DNA from: Gymnopus androsaceus JB14
Taxonomy: Eukaryota; Basidiomycota; Agaricomycetes; Agaricales; Omphalotaceae
Assembly (NCBI GenBank): GCA_009733575.1
Contig: ML769552.1
Span: forward strand, 1 to 64,000
Length of the DNA: 64,000 nucleotides
Direction of reading: 5' to 3'
How positions within the stretch are numbered: position 1 is the first letter of the stretch; each line of letters begins with the position of its first letter. The notes beneath the pieces were generated by a model, which worked only from the letters and a program-made list of their open reading frames with translations, did no database searches and was not told the DNA's origin. Positions 57,240 to 64,000 of this stretch are shown here, one piece after another. A program made the position numbers and the translations under genes.

Positions 57240-59023
57240 AAAACCTTCCTTCCTTCCTTCCATGTCCGACAAATGCGGTTCACCAACTGCTCCTGGAGTA
57301 AGAGGAAAGCGAGGCGGAGGATTGTCCTCAAGTCGTATTCCTTCATCTGGTGAATCATAGGTGGGAATATTATTTTGAAGTTTAGCCTGGCAGTGTATGC
57401 GAATCTTCAACCCATTCCGTTTAAGGTTTTGCAAAACATTCAATTCTGCCTCGGAGAACGATGGTTGGGACATGTACAACATATCGCAAGATTTCAGTGG
57501 ATATGTTGTCTGGGATCGGCTCTCAAGGAAAGTGATTAGAGCTGTATTGGTTAAAGGATTCATGGACATTAACTGTGGATACCGACTCCGATTCACAGAT
57601 GTTGTAGTCACATGTTTATCAGTGAGGATTCGCATATTTTCCAGCCGAGGCCATAAGGGAGGTAAATTGTCAAGTGTTGGCGTGAGACTGGAAAGATGGG
57701 AGTCTTCTACAGGGAGCTCTGGCCACTGGGACGTCAACTGAAAGGTGACCAAATTTGGAGTTTGTAATATACACTCCGTTAATGCTGATGGAAACATTAG
57801 CACATTTAGCTTTAATGTCTCTAGAGCATCCAATGGTACTCCACCATTGAACAGCCACTTCGACACTGCTAGTGACCAAGGGGATGTAAAGCTGAGTGAT
57901 CGTAAAGCAGGAGACTGAATGCAGTTTATCAGGGAAGCTGTTGCGTCCAGGGGAATGTTAAGAATGGAGATTGGTAGCACTCCTCCGCCTGGGATAACAT
58001 GCAATGTCATCTCCCTTAGATCATTGAGATATACCACAGTATTAATCTCATTGTCCATAGATATTTGAGAAGAAACAGACTGCAGTCGTGGAGTTCCCGT
58101 CAAGATAGCTAATGCTTCAGAGGCAGGCATGAAAGCTCTGATAGTAAGGCTGGTGAGATCGCTCCAATTACATGGTAACTTGTGGTAATTCTGGTTTCTG
58201 ATAAAGAAGCGATTGAACTCGAGTTTCTTCAAGGAGGGCATTCGAGATAGAAGAGTGGTAAATGTATGCCTATCCAGTTCCGCATTGACATCTCCAAACA
58301 CGCGATTATTCACATCATGTACCCGCAATGAGGTGAGATTGGAAATAGGGAAGGAGATATTTTGTGGAAAATCGAGAAATGCGAAGAGGGCATAGATAAG
58401 GTCAGGTCCCTAAATCTACTGCTGAATGGCATCAAAGCTTGAAGCATTGACTGCATATTCTCTTCCCCATTCATGATAGCTGCATTTCCACGGAGGGAGA
58501 AAGTTACTGGGAGCGAGGAACGCTGCAACCACAAAGTGGTGCCTGCTATCCGTCGAGAGCAAGCATCACGACTTAATTGAGGAGGAAGATAGATGTGCAA
58601 CGAATTCCAGAGCCGGGGTGTAGTGATGAGCAACACTTCTCCAATCCCGAGAGATTGTAGTGAAGATAAGTGGAGCTTCATTCAGATTTCGGAGAGCATA
58701 GTGGAGGCTCTGTCGGAAGACACCAAACGAATATTTCGGCGAGTGTTTCCGGAGGAATCCGACGAATGGGAGAGATCAGGGCTCTGTGAACCTCGATATA
58801 GTTTATGATTTTCTGCTTTTCCGAGAAGAGATCGGCCAGAAGACTCTGTACACGATCTATTTCTGCTTGCAATTGGCAGAGTTCGAGCTGAGGTTGAACA
58901 GAGAAGAGTCTTGAGCATGCTCAGCTCAGCTGAACTGGGAATATGATTCGTTCCAATCACTGAAGCGAAAGGTGAATGATCTCTGTTCCAAGAGGAGGAA
59001 CGGTACGGGTGTCGATCTGACAT
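57240..59023 (-). pseudogene. F-box-like / LRR gene copy D, decayed
   Basis: Starts at ATG 59023 (MSDRHPYRSSSWNRDHSPF) and follows the plan of copies A-C, but the frame changes at least four times. An extra base comes after MLKTLL (near 58905); another lies in the TEPP..LCSPK region (near 58690), one before TPRLWNSLHIYLPPQL (near 58630), and one after SPSLFPI (near 58330). In pieces one still reads IRRIPPETLAEIFVWCLP, GTTLWLQRSSLPVTFSL, and a long last stretch with SINCIQSPALRSLSFTS-like LRRs. The family tail SDMEGR appears near 57265, after which the frame runs on to 57099. Several shifts here are not in homopolymers, so true decay is likely. A palindromic promoter box lies 32 bases upstream. 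Confidence 0.8.
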
Positions 59024-59054
59024 GGAGGTCGCAAGGAGAATGATTGGCGCTGGT

Positions 59055-59072
59055 GAAATAAGCGCTTATTTC
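59055..59072. promoter_or_regulatory. 18-base perfect palindrome upstream of F-box copy D
   Basis: GAAATAAGCGCTTATTTC is its own reverse complement and corresponds to the boxes at 32858 and 50656. Likely a dimeric factor site or core promoter element. Confidence 0.5.
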
Positions 59073-59099
59073 CAGTCTTTGATTTTTTTCACACTCATT

Positions 59100-60230
59100 G
59101 CGTCCCACCTAATTCGCGCCATCATAGCCAAAGAATGGTTTGCACGAGCTCAGACTATCTCTCTTGACATATCTTTGGTACGTCTTTCCACCCGGGTTTA
59201 TAAGACAGATCTTTCAGAGAGGGATACCATTGTACCAATTATAAACCTTCAAATCTTTGCCAGTGTCGTTCCCATGATCTCAGTTTGCCTACTTTGGATG
59301 CCTTTGTTGAGCTCGAAAAGCTTCATTTTTTGGCTATACGATAAAGGAGACTTCCCTACCAGTAAAACCATCTCCACCTTCTCCAGCACGCCAAGTCAAA
59401 ATAGAACGGCAAACCTCGTATACGAGTTTTAAGCTTGATTTTGTGGCGCTGATCTCGCTCCTATTCTCTAATCTCACATCCCTCATCCTTTCTGGCAGGG
59501 ACGTTTCTTCCCATCCTCGCCAAATTCTGCGCATATTATGCCAATGCACACATTTGATGCACTGCATCTTGCATGATGTGCTTGCTGACGCCTATCGTTC
59601 AGATTGGGATAGTATTTCACTCAAAAAATACACTCACCCTACATTGGAATCTTTAACTCTTTCTTGCACTGAGGCAATCGGTGCTGTCTCGCAAAATCCG
59701 ACCATAAGCAGAGTTTTGTATCATTTGAGGTTACCCTCACTCACAGCCATGTCTTTTATCAATTCGGACGACTTGATTGGTGTTGAGGATTTTCGATTGC
59801 CTGGGATAGCCATCGACTTCCCCTTGATCTTGATCTTCTCCTGGAACGCTCTTCTCCTGCTCTCAATCAATAACCTTTGATGGGAATCATGGGATGGGTG
59901 GTAGTATGTCCTACCAGAAACTCCAGAATCTACTCGAACCTTTCCCTAATCTTGAGTCATTGCAAGTGATCCACTGTGATCTTCCAACCGACACATACAC
60001 TGAATTCTGCAGTCCAAGCCTTGTTCCAAAGCTGAAAAAACTCAGCTTTGACCTGCTTCATGATGTTGTCAACTTTGGATTTATTTTCGATATGATGCGG
60101 TCTCACTGGTGGGTGGCAGGTACAGAAGGTTCCGACATCTCAGGACCAAAAATTGGGCTCGTAGATTCGAGGTGGTCTGTTTAGAGAATTCTCGGTTATT
60201 TAACGAATGGGAGAGAAGAAATTGGATGTG
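59100..60230 (+). pseudogene. decayed LRR protein gene of another F-box-type family
   Basis: Broken frames with clear leucine-rich character: LFSNLTSLILSGRDVSSHPR, QILRILCQCTHLMHCILHDV, LESLTLSCTEAIG, LRLPSLTAMSFINSDD, then MGGSMSYQKLQNLLEPFPN, LESLQVIHCDLPTDTYTEFC and LVPKLKKLSFDLLHDVVNFG. The pieces succeed each other on the same strand but in different frames (changes near 59435, 59840 and 60130). No F-box or start is intact. It resembles agaricomycete F-box/LRR proteins of a different subfamily from copies A-D. Confidence 0.7.
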
Positions 60231-60822
60231 ATGATTGCACAAGCCTGAGGGCTGAAAGTAATTTACAAGTAACATTTCTCCTTTGATTCTTTCACTATAC
60301 TAGGGACGGTATGAACCTGGTATGCTCCCGGCCCACTATGTAGGGTACTGGAACTCATTTCTTCTTCTTATTTCGGCCTTCACTTGTACCATCTATGTGT
60401 AGTACGCTCTCTCGAAGTCTTCGCAAATTCTAACGATTCGGTCTTTAACGGCCTTAACGATATAGTTCGATGCATTCCGGGGAATCGTTATTCGATTCTT
60501 GTAGAAAGAAGTCCCCTACATTGTTTTGGATGCTTACTACTTTTCTTGACGTCCGTCACTTCTCAAATTCAAGCTTCTTTATTGTAGCGATGCTTAAGCC
60601 TTGTAATGACTCCACTCTAGTCGAACTTAGACAAATCACACCGAAATACCCGCTCTAGAACATGCACTCCTCGGTACGCTGAGCTCGATATCAGCCTCTG
60701 CCATTTGCCAGTTTTCCAACAGAATTTTCAAATTGAAATAAACTAAACGTCAAAGCTGTTTATATAAACCATAAAAGCAAGTATGTTCCCGGGAGCGTCG
60801 GAATCAATGAACTCGATTTCTT
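60231..60822. other. intergenic, no gene seen
   Basis: About 590 bases of convergent space; no motif assigned. Confidence 0.45.
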
Positions 60823-62723
60823 TTACCGATGAACGTCCAGCTTAAATACACCATCGGAGAGCATCACACCCTCGAGAGGTGTAGAGCCAAAATGCGGATG
60901 AACTGCAGACTCGTGAAGATCCTTACTTGCCGACGTCATCTCCACAATATGCTCCAGGTCAAAAACTGCAGTGGATCCATTTTTCCGAAGACAGACCAGT
61001 CCGTAGAATACTAGCATGAGTGATACGCCAAAGACGATCCCATATATCAAACCCAGCTTTTGCGCATGATACTGATACTGAGTACTGTTGGGAGTCACAG
61101 TTACAGTCGCAAGCGTACTGGCCATTTGTTCGCTCACGAAAGCAAGAGTGACGTTTCCCAGCAGGTCCTGGATTCCTGAAGAGAGATTCCCGGCTAGCAT
61201 TGGAGATAGACCAAAAAAGAATGCGTTGTACATTGTTGCAGATTCACCTGGTTCTGCACTGCTATTTTGGATAGCTGAAGTCAGACTGAAGAGCGGTGTG
61301 TTGAGCGCCTGGGTGCTATCTGTAACCACGACGCTGCTATTTGTCAGAAAGAAAGCATTTCCGCTAAGAAGCTCGCTGAAAGTCCGAGCGATACTGCGAA
61401 ATGCCAAAGTCATGTTTGTCGTATTGTCCCAGCATGCGGACCATCTGCGTCATGGCCAATGGGAAGGGACCCAGTCATCTGCATAACGCGCGTGCTGGAT
61501 GACTGTGTGTTATTCGAGAAGACGGTAGTCGCTTCATACGTTGCATTCTGGTATTCACAATGCGTCCCGAGAGGATTGTATTGCGTAGGATCTGGATATT
61601 GGCTGGACAAGCTCAATGATTCGGCCAGTGTCGTGTTAAATCCCTCTATGTAGATCACATCGAGAGTAGACAAGCTGACATTTGGGTTGTTTTCATCAGG
61701 CGTCGTGAACGCATAGGTTGAGTTGTAAAAGAAGTACTCGTTCAGAGATGAGTCTGGTAAAGTGGGTAAAGTGGAATTTAGGGGGAAAGCCAGAAGACTG
61801 CCAGTGGTATTTGTTCCACCGCCGGGCCATATGTCCTCCCTAGAAAGCGCCGTGCAGCTTACTGCAGGGGCAGAATAGGTGAATGTATAGTTGCAAGAGA
61901 TACCACATCCTGAAGGGACATCCCATGTTGGCGCCACGCCCTCTGAAGCAGCCCGCAAAATCAATTGCTGCCACCGTGGTGACGACGCCTGAAATGACAA
62001 AGTCGGTGGGTCATCAGTTTCGACAGTGATTAGAGATGAAGTCGTTGGGTCAACGACATTAAAATCAATGGTAGGAATCCCCAGAGATGTTGTAACCGAT
62101 GGGCTCTGGGTCACCGTGAGCGTTCCAGGGATAAAGATGGACGTGAGGGTTGCCGCTTGAGTAATAGCAGCCAACAGAACAAACCCCAAAATCGATGCTC
62201 GCATAGAAGATTTAAAAAGTATTGATATCGTGCTGCAGAAGCTCGGTTCAGAAGCCATAAGGCTTACAAGCGAGATCGGATATGAACCGAGGCGAATGCG
62301 ATATAAAGCCTAAAAGCGTACGTTAGCGGGTTCAGTGCAGCCAAATAAGAGCAAGAGAATCGCGTAACGCACCACCTGTGAGAGACAGCATTTGAGAACG
62401 ACAATTAGTTGCAGTGCGACTGCACTGGGGAACACATTTTTAAGTGTTGATACCCAAAACTGGCTGGTATGACTGCCAGTTAATTCTCCGTCGATCCGTG
62501 AAAATATTACGTGATTTATCGAGGCAGTCAACACCGCGATGAGAAAGAGGGATATGATTGTGATGTAGCCTCTGTGGCTATCTGTAGTCCCAAAATGAGA
62601 ACGTGAAGTGGAGGTGTGAAGCGGATATGCTGAGAGATGGTCTTCGAAGTCATCTTTTACGAAGGACTCGGAGTAGCCCTGATTTCGCCGTAAAGAAGGA
62701 GGAGTAGGAGAGCCTGTCTCCAT
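60823..62723 (-). CDS. polytopic membrane protein of unknown function, one probable frameshift
   Basis: Two exons from ATG 62723 to TAA or TAG near 60823, about 615 residues. Exon 1: cytosolic head, a transmembrane helix (YITIISLFLIAVLTASIN), then ALQLIVVLKCCLSQ joined by splicing to ALYRIRLGSYPISLVSLMAS. A second helix follows (ASILGFVLLAAITQAATLTS), then a long extracytoplasmic, N-glycosylation-rich domain with several Cys (GCGISCNYTF), and a last helix (LIYGIVFGVSLMLVFYGLVC) with a cytosolic tail. This layout matches a fungus-specific family sometimes labelled formylmethionine deformylase-like, without real evidence for that function. Near 61438-61442 one C seems missing; with it the frame runs through ACWDNTTNMTLAFRSI. 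A paralogue begins at the right edge. Confidence 0.75.
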
Positions 62724-63379
62724 GATGGGAAGAGTGGAAAGAAGATGAATGAGTTTCGATGTTGTGTGTTGTTCATTTATCTATCATCCTGACAACACTG
62801 CATTGAAATTTGAATCAGATACTAGAGACTTTGAACGGGGAACATCGAATTCAATCATTTAGTGCATCGCTAAGACTCGAGGTTTGGACGTAGATAGACT
62901 AAGAATCGTTGATTCCATCAAGGAGTACATATGAAAAGCAAAGATCGGGAAACAAGTTATGCCGCGTTTCATAGTATCCACATCATCGCCGCGAGTCACT
63001 TTACAGACTCTTGCAGAGCTGCTTCCTCTTACCGTTACCTTGATGTCGGGGAGCGATCAAGGATTTAGTCCAGAGTTGTAATGGAGGGACACATAGGAGA
63101 GAAGTTCATCAGAATCAAACAGAACATGATGAATCCTAAGAGATGGCTCCATTTAAACATGATGGCTAAGGTTGAGAGTTGACTTGTGCTGGCAAGGTTT
63201 GTCATGATAGATAATGCAGTTGGTGCCAAATACTGGAAGGATTTCTCCTGGAAGCTCCTATGGAAACTTGCAAATGGGAGACATGATACATTGAATGCCT
63301 GCCACATACACCAAGAAGCTCATGTTATGCCTATAGCATTCTGGACAGGAATTGTAATCAACAAACAGTCTCATCTGCA

Positions 63380-63536
63380 TCAGCAAAACTGTATTTCGCT
63401 GAGTCTCAGAAATCTCTGGAGCTTGACAGCTGTCAAAAAACTGTCAATTTTCTCAGAGATCTCCAGAGTCTCTGGAATAGGTACTTGCTCAGAGATGTCC
63501 AAATGAATGGTCTCCAGCGAAATACAGTTTGCTGAT
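63380..63536. mobile_element. small terminal-inverted-repeat element (MITE-like)
   Basis: ATCAGCAAAACTGTATTTCG at 63380-63399 (continuing CTG) is mirrored by CAGCGAAATACAGTTTGCTG at 63515-63534 (continuing AT); 22 of 23 bases pair, with one A missing. The 157-base span has a GACAGCTGTC palindrome inside. No coding content and no clear target duplication. Confidence 0.5.
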
Positions 63537-63568
63537 ACATCCTATAATAGTTTAGAGCAAATTGTGCT

Positions 63569-63655
63569 AGTCTTGCTTGCCATCCAACCACAGCCTTATC
63601 TCACAGCCAAAAGTCCTAATTGGGATGAGGCCATAGTCGGATGGCAAGCGAGACT
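63569..63655. repeat. imperfect inverted repeat
   Basis: AGTCTTGCTTGCCATCC at 63569-63585 pairs with GGATGGCAAGCGAGACT at 63639-63655 with one mismatch. It adjoins the element at 63380-63536 and may be part of the same inserted DNA. Confidence 0.5.
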
Positions 63656-63938
63656 GAAACTGTGCTTTCTGAGTAAAAAGAACCAAAATAGCTGAAAATC
63701 TACAATTATCTACTCAAAAATATGACAAACAAGCCACAAATGGCTCCAAAATAGAGTGTTTTGTAGTGGTTCAGTGTGAGGGTGAACACCCAGTAAACAC
63801 TGAATATTCTGAGCAGAGCCTGGTCACGCGTCACCGTGAACTTTTGGTCAAAACGGTACAGTACACGGTATCCACCATAAAAGGCAAGTTTGTGCGACGC
63901 AGGAGCGAACGCGAAACCAACAATCCCAATTTCTTCTT

Positions 63939-64000
63939 CTACCGATTGACATCCAGCTTTACAGCACTCGTAAATACACGATCCGAAAACATTACACCCT
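63939..64000 (-). CDS. 3' end of a paralogue of the membrane protein at 60823-62723
   Basis: The last 19 codons before TAG 63939 read GVMFSDRVFTSAVKLDVNR, matching GVMLSDGVFKLDVHR at the end of the gene at 60823-62723. The gene continues beyond the window. Two family members therefore lie in tandem on the minus strand. Confidence 0.7.
   Translation of the reverse strand, partial: GVMFSDRVFTSAVKLDVNR

Larger units (their letters stand above)
62724..63938. other. intergenic with inverted-repeat elements
   Basis: 1.2 kb between tandem membrane-protein genes. Contains the inverted repeats at 63380-63536 and 63569-63655. Short frames (63065-63307 minus and others) show no family. Confidence 0.5.

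Noticed and set aside
1..64000. tRNA or other small RNA genes
   Set aside because: I looked for the GGTTCRANTCC box with matching arms and found no candidate worth listing; absence is not proven without a covariance search.

Overview
The window reads as euchromatic DNA of a filamentous basidiomycete, most likely an agaricomycete (mushroom-type fungus). The evidence is the gene structure: dense genes on both strands, many introns of about 50-60 bases with GT..AG (and surprisingly often GC..AG) ends, and very short exons. The gene content agrees: fungal glutaminase A, S10 carboxypeptidases, GH13 alpha-amylases, an F-box/LRR gene family, a tyrosine-kinase-like kinase with an HGD catalytic loop, and a dynein heavy chain gene carrying only the N-terminal tail, as described for agaricomycetes with a split heavy chain. 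I identified no rRNA, tRNA, CRISPR array or operon.

Layout. 1-6 kb: start of a secreted glutaminase and two tandem serine carboxypeptidases, all minus strand. 7.5-10.4 kb: a dual-specificity-type phosphatase and a ChaC-type gamma-glutamylcyclotransferase. 10.8-18.2 kb: a GPI-anchored repeat protein and an F-box gene, with a 3.1-3.5 kb block carrying both duplicated in tandem; the second copy holds a small hAT-like element. 18.3-19.8 kb: MET2. 20.9-22.5 kb: an F-box gene with frameshifts. 23.5-30.1 kb: a roughly 2,080-residue serine-rich low-complexity protein. 31.5-34.7 kb: a divergent aldo-keto reductase/F-box pair. 35.1-43.9 kb: a PEBP protein, two alpha-amylases flanking an abundant-type secreted protein, and a relic of tRNA-His guanylyltransferase. 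44.3-50.9 kb: a kinase, a CNNM/ACDP metal transporter, and a second aldo-keto reductase next to an F-box stub. 51.3-55.5 kb: dynein heavy chain tail. 57-60.3 kb: decayed F-box genes. 60.8-64 kb: a polytopic membrane protein, with the end of a paralogue at the right edge.

How the genes work together. There is no biosynthetic cluster. The secreted enzymes (glutaminase, carboxypeptidases, amylases) suit saprotrophic digestion of protein and starch. MET2 and ChaC touch sulfur amino-acid and glutathione metabolism. The local theme is duplication: carboxypeptidases, amylases, aldo-keto reductases, membrane proteins and at least four related F-box genes occur as paralogous copies, in states from intact to ruined.

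Two cross-cutting signals stand out. First, splicing is unusual: eight probable GC-AG introns and a probable 3-nt micro-exon in the CNNM gene. Second, many otherwise constrained genes carry single-base indels, mostly in short homopolymer runs. This looks more like consensus error than biology and must be kept in mind when reading the frameshift calls. All exon structures were worked out by eye from splice signals and family motifs; coordinates of gene ends are firm where a start or stop codon is named, and internal exon borders are best estimates.
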